Below, piece by piece: positions 24,822-33,559 of a DNA stretch of 64,000 nucleotides. The DNA comes from Bradyrhizobium diazoefficiens (GTDB taxonomy: Bacteria > Pseudomonadota > Alphaproteobacteria > Rhizobiales > Xanthobacteraceae). The first letter of the stretch is position 1. Each line of letters begins with the position of its first letter. The notes under the pieces are model-generated. The model did not search any database and was not told where the DNA came from. It was given only the letters and a program-made list of their open reading frames with translations. The DNA is taken from contig NZ_CP067100.1 in the NCBI RefSeq assembly GCF_016616235.1, forward strand, positions 4,771,001 to 4,835,000, in the 5' to 3' direction. A program made the position numbers and the translations under genes.

Positions 24822-25304
24822 ATGACGCAGGCACCGATCCGCCTCACCGTGAACGGCAGGATCCACGAGATCAGCGCCGCGCGCGATACGCCGCTGCTCT
24901 ACGTGCTGCGCAACGATCTCGCGCTCAACGGTCCGAAATACGGTTGCGGTCTCGGTGAATGCGGCACCTGTACTGTCCTGATCGACGGCGCCGCGGCGCG
25001 CTCCTGCGTGATTCCTATCAGCGGCTGCGCAGGCCGCGACATCGTGACGCTCGAAGGGCTCGGCACGCGCGATAAGCCTGACGTGGTGCAGCAGGCGTTC
25101 ATCGACGAGCAGGCCGCGCAATGCGGCTACTGCCTCAACGGCATGATCATGACGACCAAGGCGCTGCTGGCAATCAATCCACAGCCGACCGAGCAGGAGG
25201 CGCTGGCGGCTCTGCGTTACAATCTCTGTCGCTGCGGCACCCACGTCGAAATCTTGCGCGCGGTGATGCGCGCATCGGGCCAGCTCACCGAGGCCGCGGA
25301 TTGA
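24822..25304 (+). CDS. nicA: nicotinate dehydrogenase small subunit, 2x[2Fe-2S]
   Basis: A 160-residue iron-sulfur subunit. Eight cysteines form the two standard clusters: C42, C47, C50, C62 (plant-type, GCGLGECGTC) and C101, C104, C136, C138 (CGYC...CRC). It passes electrons from the molybdenum site of NicB to its haems during hydroxylation of nicotinate to 6-hydroxynicotinate. Its TGA shares a base with the nicB ATG, so subunits are translated together. Isoquinoline- or aldehyde-type dehydrogenases have similar small subunits; the cluster supports nicotinate. Confidence 0.88.
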   Translation: MTQAPIRLTVNGRIHEISAARDTPLLYVLRNDLALNGPKYGCGLGECGTCTVLIDGAAARSCVIPISGCAGRDIVTLEGLGTRDKPDVVQQAFIDEQAAQCGYCLNGMIMTTKALLAINPQPTEQEALAALRYNLCRCGTHVEILRAVMRASGQLTEAAD

Positions 25305-28300
25305 TGGCCTCGCCTGTCTCGAACGGAGCTGAGCGGCCACAGGGTTCGCTTGTCGTCGTCCGCACGGTGGACGAAGTCACATCTGAAACCTTCATCCGCA
25401 TCACCGCGGACGGCTCGGTTACAGCCTATAACGGCCATGTCGATCTCGGCACCGGCATCCGCACCGCGCTCGGCCAGATCGTCGCCGAAGAGCTCGACGT
25501 CTCCTTCGCGCGCGTCGTCATCGTGCTCGGCGACACCGCATTGGTGCCGAACCAGGGCGCGACCATCGCCAGCGAAACCATCCAGATCACCGCCGTGCCG
25601 CTACGCAAGGCCGCCGCGCAGGCGCGCCACTTCCTGATCGCGCGTGCGGCCGAGCGGCTGGAGCTGCCCGCGGACGAGCTCAAAGTCGAAGACGGTCTCG
25701 TCCGCGGGCACAATCGCAGCATCAGCTATGGGGAATTAATCGGCAACGAGGCGATCAGCCTCGAGCTAGCCGACGACGTCCAGGTCAAAGCGGTTGGCGA
25801 CTATGCCATCGTCGGCCAGTCGGTGCCGCGCGTCGACCTGCCGGCCAAGGCCACGGGCCAATTGACTTTCGTGCACGATATCCGCGTGCCCGGCATGCTG
25901 CACGGCCGGGTGGTGCGTCCGCCCTATGCCGGCGTCGACGCCGGGCCGTTCGTCGGCACCAGCCTGATCGCCGTCGACGAAGCTTCGGTGCGCGACATTC
26001 CCGGCTTCGTCGCCGTGGTGCGCATTTGCGATTTCGTCGGCGTAGTCGCCGAACGCGAGGAGAATGCGATCCGCGCGGCCGAGCAGCTCAAGGTGAGCTG
26101 GAAGCCGACGCCGACGTTGACCGACCTCGCCGATGTCGAGACCGCCCTGCGCGCCAATCCCTCGACGCCGCGCACACTGATCGATAAGGGCGACGTCGAT
26201 GCCGCGATATCAGGCGCGGCCAAGCCGATGCAGCGCACTTATGTGTGGCCGTATCAGATGCATGCGTCGATCGGCCCGTCCTGCGCCGTCGCGGACTTCC
26301 AGGACGGCAACATCCGCGTCTGGTCCGGCACGCAGAACCCGCATCTGCTCCGCAGCGACCTCGCCCTCCTGATCGAGCGTCCCGAGAGCGAGATCGAGGT
26401 CATCCGCCTCGAGGCCGCCGGCTGCTACGGCCGCAACTGCGCCGACGACGTCACTGCGGACGCGCTGCTGCTCTCGCGCGCGGTGGGCCGGCCAGTGCGC
26501 GTGCAGCTGACGCGCGAGCAGGAGCACGCCTGGGAGCCCAAGGGCACCGCGCAGCTGATCGACGTCAACGGCGGGCTCGACGCCGACGGCAACATCGCCG
26601 CTTACGACCTCGCGACACGCTATCCATCGAACGCGGCACCGACGCTGGCACTCCTGCTCACCGGGCGCATCTCGTCCGAACCGGCCGTGCTCCAGATGGG
26701 TGACCGCACCGCCATTCCTCCTTACGACTACGACCACATGCGCGTGGTCGCGCATGACATGGCGCCGATCGTGCGCGCGTCCTGGTTCCGCGGCGTCTCG
26801 GCGCTGCCGAACACCTTTGCGCATGAATCCTATATCGACGAGGCCGCGAGCGAGGCCGGCGTCGATCCCATCGAATACCGCCTGCGCTATCTTAGGGATC
26901 AGCGCGCGGTCGATCTTGTCAATGCGGTCGCCGAGCGCGCCGGCTGGACGCCGCGGCCGGTTCGCGAGGGGAAGGACGGCGAGATCGTGCACGGGCGCGG
27001 CTTCGCCTATGCGCTCTATGTCCACAGCAAATTTCCGGGCTATGGCGCGGCCTGGTCCGCCTGGGTCGCCGACGTCGCGGTGAACAAGACCACCGGCGAC
27101 GTCAGCGTGACGCGCGTCGTCGCCGGTCAGGACTCTGGCCTGATGATCAATCCGGACGGCGTGCGCCACCAGATCCACGGTAACGTCATCCAGTCCACCA
27201 GCCGCGCGCTGATGGAGGAGGTCACGTTCGAGCGCGGCGCGGTGGCGGCGCGTGAATGGGGCGCCTATCCGATCATCCCCTTCCCCGACGTGCCGAAAAT
27301 CGACGTGCTGATGGTGCCGCGGCCGAACCAGCCGCCGCTCGGCGTCGGCGAGTCCGCCTCGGTGCCGAGTGCGGCGGCGATCGCGAACGCAATTTTCGAT
27401 GCCACCGGCGTGCGCTTCCGGGAACCGCCGTTCACTCCGGAGCGCATCCTGAAGGGTCTGCACGGCGATGCAGCCGCCACGCCGCAGGCTTTGCCTGCTC
27501 CCGCAGCACCGCAGCCGTCGCGCAGCTGGCAAAATCCTTTCGCCAGGCGCGCCGGCGCCTTCGCGGCGGTTGCCGCCCTCTGCTCGGCCGCGATCGGCAT
27601 CGGGGCCACGCTATGGCCCGGGCGTGCGATCGCCCCGATCGCGCGGCCCGATGCATCGGTCTATTCCGCCGCAACCATCGCTCGCGGTGGGCAATTGGCC
27701 GCGCTCGGCAATTGTGCGGTGTGCCACACCACGACCGGCGGCGCGGCGAACGCCGGCGGTCGCGCGATCGAGACACCGTTCGGCACGATCTACAGCACCA
27801 ACATCACACCCGACGTCGAGACCGGCATCGGTGCGTGGTCGTATCCTGCTTTCGAGCGCGCGATGCGCGATGGCATTCATCGCGACGGGCGGCAGCTCTA
27901 TCCGGTGTTTCCCTACACGCATTTCGCCAGGACCAGCGACGCCGATCTTCAGGCGCTCTATGCCTATCTCGTCGCGCAACCCGCGGTGCGCGCGACGGCG
28001 CCCGCCAACAGGCTCGCCTTCCCGTTCAATGTGCGGCCGCTGCTGGCGGGATGGAATGCACTATTTCCTCAGCCGCGCGAGCTCAAGCGCGATCCGGCCA
28101 AGTCCGAGCCATGGAATCGCGGCGCGTATCTCGTCGAGAGCCTCGGCCATTGCAGCGCCTGCCATTCGCCGCGCAATGCGCTCGGCGCCGAGCAGCGCAA
28201 TGCCTATCTCGCCGGCGGCTTTGCCGAGGGCTGGGAGGCGCCGCCGCTGACCTCGCTCTCGCATGCGCCGATCCCGTGGAGCGAGGACGAGCTGTTCGCC

Positions 28301-28828
28301 TATTTGCGTACCGGCCATTCGCGCTACCACGGCGTCGCCGCCGGTCCGATGGCGCCTGTTGTCAGGGATCTCACGGCGCTCCCCGACGACGATATCCGCG
28401 CGATGGCGGTCTATCTCAATTCATTCAACGACCCGACCGATCGGCCAACGCAGGATGCGCTCGCCGCCAAGCTCGAGAGCGCAACACAGGTCACGGTGGC
28501 CGCTTCTAGCGGCGCGCGGCTCTATCAGGGCGCCTGCGCCGTCTGCCACGAGGTCGGCGGACTGCCGCTGTTCGGCAGCCGTCCCTCGCTCGCGCTCAAC
28601 AGCAATTTGCACAGCGCGACATCGGACAATCTCGTGCACGCGATCCTGCACGGCATTGCGGAGCCAGTGTCGAGCGATCTTGGCTACATGCCGGCGTTCA
28701 GGAACAGCATGAGCGACGCGCAGGTCGAAGAGCTCGTCAGCTTCCTGCGTGGTCAGTTCGCACCGGACAAGCCCGCGTGGGCCGGCGTGCGCGAGACGAT
28801 TGCACGCGTGCGGTCGTCACCGCACTAA
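25304..28828 (+). CDS. nicB: nicotinate dehydrogenase large subunit: molybdopterin domain fused to three cytochrome c domains
   Basis: A 1174-residue fusion. Residues about 10-720 are a xanthine-dehydrogenase-type molybdopterin domain, with HVDLGTGIRTALGQIVAEE, QMHASIGPSCAVAD, AAGCYGRNCADD, VRASWFRGVSALPN and GVGESASVPSAAAI, the last holding the expected catalytic glutamate. A hydrophobic segment near 745-775 may anchor it to the membrane. Three CXXCH haem sites follow at C804, C950 and C1078. The layout equals Pseudomonas NicB, sending electrons to the respiratory chain instead of NAD, so oxygenic respiration drives the first step of a pathway whose second step is reductive. Overlaps the convergent dioxygenase gene by four bases. 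Confidence 0.9.
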   Translation: MASPVSNGAERPQGSLVVVRTVDEVTSETFIRITADGSVTAYNGHVDLGTGIRTALGQIVAEELDVSFARVVIVLGDTALVPNQGATIASETIQITAVPLRKAAAQARHFLIARAAERLELPADELKVEDGLVRGHNRSISYGELIGNEAISLELADDVQVKAVGDYAIVGQSVPRVDLPAKATGQLTFVHDIRVPGMLHGRVVRPPYAGVDAGPFVGTSLIAVDEASVRDIPGFVAVVRICDFVGVVAEREENAIRAAEQLKVSWKPTPTLTDLADVETALRANPSTPRTLIDKGDVDAAISGAAKPMQRTYVWPYQMHASIGPSCAVADFQDGNIRVWSGTQNPHLLRSDLALLIERPESEIEVIRLEAAGCYGRNCADDVTADALLLSRAVGRPVRVQLTREQEHAWEPKGTAQLIDVNGGLDADGNIAAYDLATRYPSNAAPTLALLLTGRISSEPAVLQMGDRTAIPPYDYDHMRVVAHDMAPIVRASWFRGVSALPNTFAHESYIDEAASEAGVDPIEYRLRYLRDQRAVDLVNAVAERAGWTPRPVREGKDGEIVHGRGFAYALYVHSKFPGYGAAWSAWVADVAVNKTTGDVSVTRVVAGQDSGLMINPDGVRHQIHGNVIQSTSRALMEEVTFERGAVAAREWGAYPIIPFPDVPKIDVLMVPRPNQPPLGVGESASVPSAAAIANAIFDATGVRFREPPFTPERILKGLHGDAAATPQALPAPAAPQPSRSWQNPFARRAGAFAAVAALCSAAIGIGATLWPGRAIAPIARPDASVYSAATIARGGQLAALGNCAVCHTTTGGAANAGGRAIETPFGTIYSTNITPDVETGIGAWSYPAFERAMRDGIHRDGRQLYPVFPYTHFARTSDADLQALYAYLVAQPAVRATAPANRLAFPFNVRPLLAGWNALFPQPRELKRDPAKSEPWNRGAYLVESLGHCSACHSPRNALGAEQRNAYLAGGFAEGWEAPPLTSLSHAPIPWSEDELFAYLRTGHSRYHGVAAGPMAPVVRDLTALPDDDIRAMAVYLNSFNDPTDRPTQDALAAKLESATQVTVAASSGARLYQGACAVCHEVGGLPLFGSRPSLALNSNLHSATSDNLVHAILHGIAEPVSSDLGYMPAFRNSMSDAQVEELVSFLRGQFAPDKPAWAGVRETIARVRSSPH

Positions 28829-29793
28829 GCGTGCTTCTTCGGCCCCACCGGCGGCGTGCCGTGGGTGTGGAAGGACTCGATCGTCTTCAATCCCCAGGCC
28901 TGGCCCTTCTTGCGCTCCTCCTCGGTCCACACGATCGGCTTCCAGTCCGGCGCGAGGATGAGACGCGCGCCGGCATTGGCGACTTCGACGCGATTGCCGC
29001 CGGGCTCGTACACATAGAGAAAGAAGGTCTGTTGGATCGCGTGCTTGTGCGGGCCGGTCTCGATGTGCACCCCGTTCTCCAGGAAGATGTCGGCGGCGCG
29101 CAAGATCTCCTCGCGGCTGTCGAGGGCGTATGTGACGTGGTGGAAGCGGCCGGGCGTACCGGAATGGTCGAGCGAATAGGCGAAATCGTAGCTTTTGTTC
29201 GACATGGTCAGCCACATCGCCGCTTCCCGGCCGTCATTGAGCACGATCTGCTCGGTGAGCCGGCAGCCGAGATAATTCTCGAAGAACTCGCGGTTGGCCT
29301 TGATGTCGATGGCAAGGCAGTTGAGGTGATCGAGCCGGCGGACGTTGACGCCGCGCGCGGGAAAGCGCTGCGCCTGGTTCTTCAGCGCCGGCTTCAGCTC
29401 CGGCGGCGCCTGGTACCATTCGGTCTCGTAATAGAGCTCGACGATGTGGCCGTCGGGGTCGCGGCAGCGGAAGGTCGGCCCCTGCCCCATGTCGCCGTCG
29501 ATCCACCCGATGTCGAAGCCGGAGCCCTTCAGCGCTGCGACGCGGCGCTCCAGCGCCTGCTGGCTGCGCGCGCGCAGCGCCATGTGCTCCATGCCTGAGG
29601 TTTTCGAGGCCGTGAGCTTGAGCGAATAGCGCTCGTAATCGTCCCAGCCGCGCAAATAGACCGACTCGCCCTTCTGCCCGCTGACGGTCATGCCCATCAC
29701 GTCGACGAAGAATTTCAGGCTCTCGTCGGGCTTGGGCGTCAGCAGCTCCATATGGCCGAGATGGGCGAGATCGAGGATCGGTTCCGGCTGCAT
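28825..29793 (-). CDS. type I extradiol dioxygenase (VOC fold)
   Basis: A 322-residue two-domain VOC protein like catechol 2,3-dioxygenases. Domain 1 starts at LAHLGHMELLTPKPD and ends with CRDPDGHIVELYYE; domain 2 runs from RRLDHLNCLAIDIK through RFHHVTYALDSREE to VYEPGGNRVEVAN, giving plausible Fe(II) ligands in H of LDHLN, H of FHHVT and E of NRVEV. It probably cleaves a catecholic ring next to the hydroxyls. AGGAGG lies six bases before ATG 29793. Its promoter is a near copy of the tetR-ligI promoter, so it is probably part of that regulon rather than of the adjacent nicotinate cluster. Confidence 0.83.
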   Translation of the reverse strand: MQPEPILDLAHLGHMELLTPKPDESLKFFVDVMGMTVSGQKGESVYLRGWDDYERYSLKLTASKTSGMEHMALRARSQQALERRVAALKGSGFDIGWIDGDMGQGPTFRCRDPDGHIVELYYETEWYQAPPELKPALKNQAQRFPARGVNVRRLDHLNCLAIDIKANREFFENYLGCRLTEQIVLNDGREAAMWLTMSNKSYDFAYSLDHSGTPGRFHHVTYALDSREEILRAADIFLENGVHIETGPHKHAIQQTFFLYVYEPGGNRVEVANAGARLILAPDWKPIVWTEEERKKGQAWGLKTIESFHTHGTPPVGPKKHA

Positions 29794-29898
29794 GAATTCC
29801 TCCTGGGGTTGCTGCGATCCGCCGGAGCGGATCGTGCAATCGGACGCAGGGCCGTAATCGGCTCATGCGTCCAGGGCGGCGCCGAGGCCGCGGGTTCA

Positions 29899-29916
29899 TT
29901 TGTACTAATGTACAAA
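29899..29916. promoter_or_regulatory. TetR operator, copy 2
   Basis: TTTGTAC-TAAT-GTACAAA, extended to nine-base perfect arms (CATTTGTAC / GTACAAATG). Same arms, spacing and promoter context as the site at 8089-8106. Confidence 0.65.
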
Positions 29917-29933
29917 TGATTAGGTCCCGTCAA
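29904..29933 (-). promoter_or_regulatory. promoter of the extradiol dioxygenase gene
   Basis: Minus-strand TTGACG (29933-29928) in the same position relative to the operator as at 8123-8118; the -10 box ATTAGT is weak. The 40 bases 29898-29937 match 8088-8127 at 35 positions. Confidence 0.5.
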
Positions 29934-30233
29934 CAAACCAAACCTCCCAGACCGTCCTGCCGATGCTGATGGAGCATCTCCCGACCGGCAGGCTGCTTGC
30001 CCGAATGGTAAAATCTTCCTTAAGCGCGTCAGGCGCGACCGGCCCAGAAATGCAGCATTTTTCCGGCCGTTTCCGCCCACAAATATGCATTTGGAACAAA
30101 CCTGTTGGCCGAATTGTCGCGGATTTAACGAAGCGGCCGCGCCTGCCGTTTAACCGTTTGTGCAGCGACGGCCGCGCATAGTCTGGGGCAAACCCCGTGC
30201 TCTTGCCAGGTTCTCTTGCCAGGTTCATTCAAC

Positions 30234-31973
30234 GTGACATCCTTTGGACGCGTGATTTCGGTTCGCGGATCGCTCGCCCGGGTCGGGCTATTGGCCGAAA
30301 GCCACATGCCGATCTCCGAGGTTCGGGCGACAGTCGGCCGTTTCGTCAGCATTCGCTGTGCCAGCTCGGTCATCGTCGCGATGATCACCGAGGTCTCCTG
30401 CGAAAACCTGTCGAGCGCCGACAACTATATCGCCATCGCCTCGGTCGACCTGCTCGGCGAGATCCTCAACGCCGCGGACAAGCCGAAATTCCAGCGCGGC
30501 GTCACCAATTATCCGACCATCGGCGATGCAGTGGACCTGATCACCAGCCAGGAGCTGCGCACGATCTACGCGCCGACTGGCTCGGACCAGATCAATGTCG
30601 GCTTCCTCCAGCAGGACCGCTCCGTCATCGCCTATGTCGACGTCGAGGAAATGCTGTCCAAGCATTTTGCGGTGCTGGGATCGACCGGCGTCGGCAAGTC
30701 CACCGGCGTGTCGCTGCTGCTCAACGAGATCCTCAAGGCGCGCCCGAACCTGCGCATCTTCCTGCTCGACGTCCATAACGAATATGGCCGCTGCTTCGGC
30801 GACCGCGCGCTGGTGCTGAACCCGCGGAACCTGAAGCTGCCGTTCTGGCTGTTCAACTTCGAGGAAATCGTCGACGTGCTGTTCGGCGGCCGCGCCGGCG
30901 TGCCGGAAGAGCTGGACATCCTCGCCGAAGTGATCCCGATCGCCAAGGGCGTCTACACCCAATACCAGAACGCCGATCGTATCGGGCTCAAGCGCATCGA
31001 TCCCAAGCAGGTCGGCTACACCGTCGACACGCCGGTGCCGTATCGCCTGGTCGATCTGATGTCGCTGATCGACGAGCGCATGGGCAAACTGGAAAACCGC
31101 TCATCGCGCATCATCTATCACAAGCTGATCTCGCGCATCGAAGCGGTGCGCAACGACCCGCGCTACGCCTTCATGTTCGACAACGCCAATGTCGGCGGCG
31201 ACACCATGGCCGAGGTCATCAGCCATCTGTTCCGCCTGCCGGCCAACGGCAAGCCGATGACGGTGATGCAGCTCGCCGGTTTCCCGGCCGAGGTCATCGA
31301 CTCCGTGGTGTCCGTGCTCTGCCGCATGGCATTCGATTTCGGCCTGTGGAGCGACGGCGTCTCGCCGCTGCTGTTCGTCTGCGAGGAGGCGCACCGCTAC
31401 GCCTCTGCCGACCGCAATGTCGGCTTCGGCCCGACCCGCAAGGCGGTGTCGCGCATCGCCAAGGAAGGTCGCAAATACGGCGTCTATCTCGGCCTCATCA
31501 CCCAGCGTCCGGCCGAGCTCGACGCCACCATCATTTCCCAGTGCAACACGCTGTTCACGATGCGACTAGCCAACGACCGCGACCAGGCGCTGCTGCGCGC
31601 CGCGGTGTCGGACGCGGCCGCGAACTTGCTGTCCTTCGTGCCCTCGCTCGGCACCCGCGAGGTGCTGGCGTTCGGCGAAGGCGTCGCGCTGCCGACGCGC
31701 CTGCGCTTCAAGGAGGTGCCGCCGCACCAATTGCCGCGCGGCGAAGCCACCATCTCCAGCGTGCCGTCGGTCACCTCCGGCCACGACATGCATTTCGTCG
31801 GCGCCGTGCTCGAGCGCTGGCGCGGCGCCACCTCGCAGCGCGACGTGCCGAACGACCCGGTGTTCGCGGCGCCACCCGCAAAGACCATGTCCAGCCTCGA
31901 CGCCCCGATGCTGCAACCGTCGATGGGACTCGATCCCGACCGCTTCTCGCTGCTGAAGAAGCCGCTGCGGTAA
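30234..31973 (+). CDS. HerA-type ATP-binding protein (DUF87)
   Basis: A 579-residue P-loop ATPase of the HerA/FtsK class. An N-terminal beta-rich region resembling a HAS barrel is followed by Walker A GSTGVGKST (149-157), a Walker-B-like RIFLLDVHNEYG, and later LLFVCEEAHRYAS and the ITQRPAELDATIISQCNTLF motif with its arginine finger region (abridged). Such proteins act as hexameric DNA translocases, often with the NurA nuclease, which is not present here. GTG 30234 is used; a TTG at 30216 is also open and ribosome binding sites are weak. It stands alone in the genome segment, so DNA repair or an unknown translocation role is inferred. Confidence 0.83.
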   Translation: MTSFGRVISVRGSLARVGLLAESHMPISEVRATVGRFVSIRCASSVIVAMITEVSCENLSSADNYIAIASVDLLGEILNAADKPKFQRGVTNYPTIGDAVDLITSQELRTIYAPTGSDQINVGFLQQDRSVIAYVDVEEMLSKHFAVLGSTGVGKSTGVSLLLNEILKARPNLRIFLLDVHNEYGRCFGDRALVLNPRNLKLPFWLFNFEEIVDVLFGGRAGVPEELDILAEVIPIAKGVYTQYQNADRIGLKRIDPKQVGYTVDTPVPYRLVDLMSLIDERMGKLENRSSRIIYHKLISRIEAVRNDPRYAFMFDNANVGGDTMAEVISHLFRLPANGKPMTVMQLAGFPAEVIDSVVSVLCRMAFDFGLWSDGVSPLLFVCEEAHRYASADRNVGFGPTRKAVSRIAKEGRKYGVYLGLITQRPAELDATIISQCNTLFTMRLANDRDQALLRAAVSDAAANLLSFVPSLGTREVLAFGEGVALPTRLRFKEVPPHQLPRGEATISSVPSVTSGHDMHFVGAVLERWRGATSQRDVPNDPVFAAPPAKTMSSLDAPMLQPSMGLDPDRFSLLKKPLR

Positions 31974-32003
31974 GGAGCGGACACCGCTTCCGCACATTCC
32001 GCT

Positions 32004-32107
32004 GTCGTGCCCCGGCTTGACCGGGCATCCGGTACGCCGCGGCTTCTCGGTTCAATCACAGCCGTCTCTGGAATACTGGATCGCCCGATCAAAGTCGGGC
32101 GATGACA
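32004..32107. repeat. palindromic intergenic repeat, GTCGTGCCCCGG / CGATGAC type
   Basis: An inverted pair GCCCGG...CCGGGC and GGATCGCCCGATC..GTCGGGCGATGAC encloses a segment with GCGGCTTCTCGGTTCAATCAC. Copies of the same family are at 46517-46621 and, inverted, 59282-59405. Confidence 0.7.
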
Positions 32108-32191
32108 CCGAATGCGTGGCAAGCACCTCAGCACGTTGAGGCGGCCGTCCGCATCGACTATGGTTGCCGGCCCCAAGCCGGAATCATAGCC

Positions 32192-32773
32192 ATGACAAAG
32201 CCCGCCGCGCCACGCTTTCCCGCCCCCGCAATCGACACCCTGCCCGACGACATCCGCACCCGCCTGCTCGCCGTGCAGGAGAAGAGCGGCTTCGTGCCCA
32301 ACGTCTTCCTGACGCTGGCCTACCGCCCCGACGAGTTCCGTGCCTTCTTCGCCTATCACGACGCGCTGATGGAGAAGGACGGCGGCCTCAGCAAGGCCGA
32401 GCGCGAGATGATCGTGGTGGCGACCTCGGCGGCCAACCAGTGCCAGTATTGCGTGATCGCCCATGGCGCGATCCTGCGCATTCGTGCCAAGAATCCGCTG
32501 ATTGCCGACCAGATCGCGGTGAACTACCGCAAGGCCGACATCACGCCGCGGCAGAAGGCGATGCTCGACTTCGCGATGAAGGTCTCGGCCGACGCGCAGC
32601 GCGTCTCCGAAGACGATTTCGCCGCGCTCGCGCCCCACGGCTTCAGCGACGAGGACGTCTGGGACATCGCCGCGATCTCCGCCTTCTTCGCGCTCTCGAA
32701 CCGCCTCGCCAACTTCACCGGCATGCGCCCGAACGAGGAGTTCTACCTCATGGGACGGTTGCCCAAGACGTAA
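32192..32773 (+). CDS. carboxymuconolactone-decarboxylase / AhpD-like peroxidase-related protein
   Basis: A 193-residue helical protein of the CMD family. The redox-type motif appears as NQCQYCVIAHG: cysteines separated by two residues with a histidine four further on, as in AhpD. Upstream KAEREMIVVATSAAN and downstream DITPRQKAMLDFAMKV are typical. It may act as an alkylhydroperoxidase or other antioxidant; no AhpC partner is nearby. The start at 32192 is preferred to the longer reading from 32102. MgtC follows nine bases later, so both are likely co-transcribed. Confidence 0.85.
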   Translation: MTKPAAPRFPAPAIDTLPDDIRTRLLAVQEKSGFVPNVFLTLAYRPDEFRAFFAYHDALMEKDGGLSKAEREMIVVATSAANQCQYCVIAHGAILRIRAKNPLIADQIAVNYRKADITPRQKAMLDFAMKVSADAQRVSEDDFAALAPHGFSDEDVWDIAAISAFFALSNRLANFTGMRPNEEFYLMGRLPKT

Positions 32774-32782
32774 CGGCAAGAC

Positions 32783-33244
32783 ATGACCGAACTGGACTGG
32801 ACCGACATCCTGCTGCGCCTCGGGGTTGCGACGCTCGCCGGCGGCGCCATCGGGCTGGACCGCGATCTGCATGACAAGCCGATCGGTCTGAAGACGCTGG
32901 GCGTCGTCGGCCTCTCGACCGCGACCGTGGTGCTGCTCGCCGTGCAGTTTGCCGAGCCCGGCAAGATCAGCGATGCGGGGAGCCGGGTGATTCAGGGCAT
33001 CCTCACCGGTATCGGCTTTCTCGGCGCCGGCGTCATCGTGCGCGAGGGCCATCGCTTCCGCGTCCACGGATTGACCAGCGCAGCCTGCGCTTTCCTCGCC
33101 GCCTGCCTCGGCATCGCCTGTGGCGCCGGAGCATGGAGGATCGTCCTCGTCGCGCTGTTGATCGCGATTGCGCTGCTCACAGTCGGCCGGCCCGTCGAGC
33201 GCTGGCTGCATCGTCTGCTTGGCGGCGACGAGGGTCCCCATTAG
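32783..33244 (+). CDS. MgtC/SapB family membrane protein
   Basis: A 153-residue membrane protein with four to five hydrophobic helices. The family core is intact: GGAIGLDRDLHDKPIGLKT near residue 20, the GILTGIGFLGAGVI stretch and HGLTSAACAFLAACLGIACG. MgtC proteins affect magnesium homeostasis and F-ATPase activity in other bacteria. This one is the short form lacking the C-terminal ACT-like domain. It directly follows the CMD gene. Confidence 0.87.
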   Translation: MTELDWTDILLRLGVATLAGGAIGLDRDLHDKPIGLKTLGVVGLSTATVVLLAVQFAEPGKISDAGSRVIQGILTGIGFLGAGVIVREGHRFRVHGLTSAACAFLAACLGIACGAGAWRIVLVALLIAIALLTVGRPVERWLHRLLGGDEGPH

Positions 33245-33559
33245 ACGGAAGCGACGCCCTGGGCCTGATGTGCACTGGCGTGCTTCGAGCTCGTCGGGTT
33301 CCATGTGATGACGATGCCCAAAGCACTGTCAGTTCATATCGTCATCATCCCGCTTTAGATCGTTGTTCGGTCATGACCTTTTCGAAATGCGATCGTCTCT
33401 TCTTCGGCATCATGCGCAGACGATCGCAAGCCTACATCCCGTTGGCGTAATCGCTTCGACGTATCCGTGTCATATGCGCGTCGTCGGCCGCACTCGATAA
33501 TCGCGCCCCGTTGCAGACAACATCCGCGCAGATTGCGCAGCCAGCCTGGGGGCGATCAC
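33245..33559. other. 315-base intergenic region before the phosphodiesterase gene
   Basis: No credible gene or tight hairpin. The last part is GC-rich, with no clear ribosome binding site beyond a GGGGGCGATC stretch directly before ATG 33560. I found no promoter that fits a known consensus. Confidence 0.4.

Larger units (their letters stand above)
29794..30233. other. 440-base intergenic region between the dioxygenase and the HerA-type gene
   Basis: It contains the second TetR operator and promoter (29899-29933) and, after that, AT-rich sequence with no convincing gene. A 13-base direct repeat (TCTTGCCAGGTTC) lies at about 30200-30226 just before the next gene. I see no further structure. 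Confidence 0.6.

Noticed and set aside
24763..29916. Idea that the TTTGTAC TetR repeats and the GTATAC sites are one regulon
   Set aside because: They share half-site letters but differ in spacing (18-base repeat with a four-base gap versus a continuous 12-base palindrome), so they probably bind different regulators.
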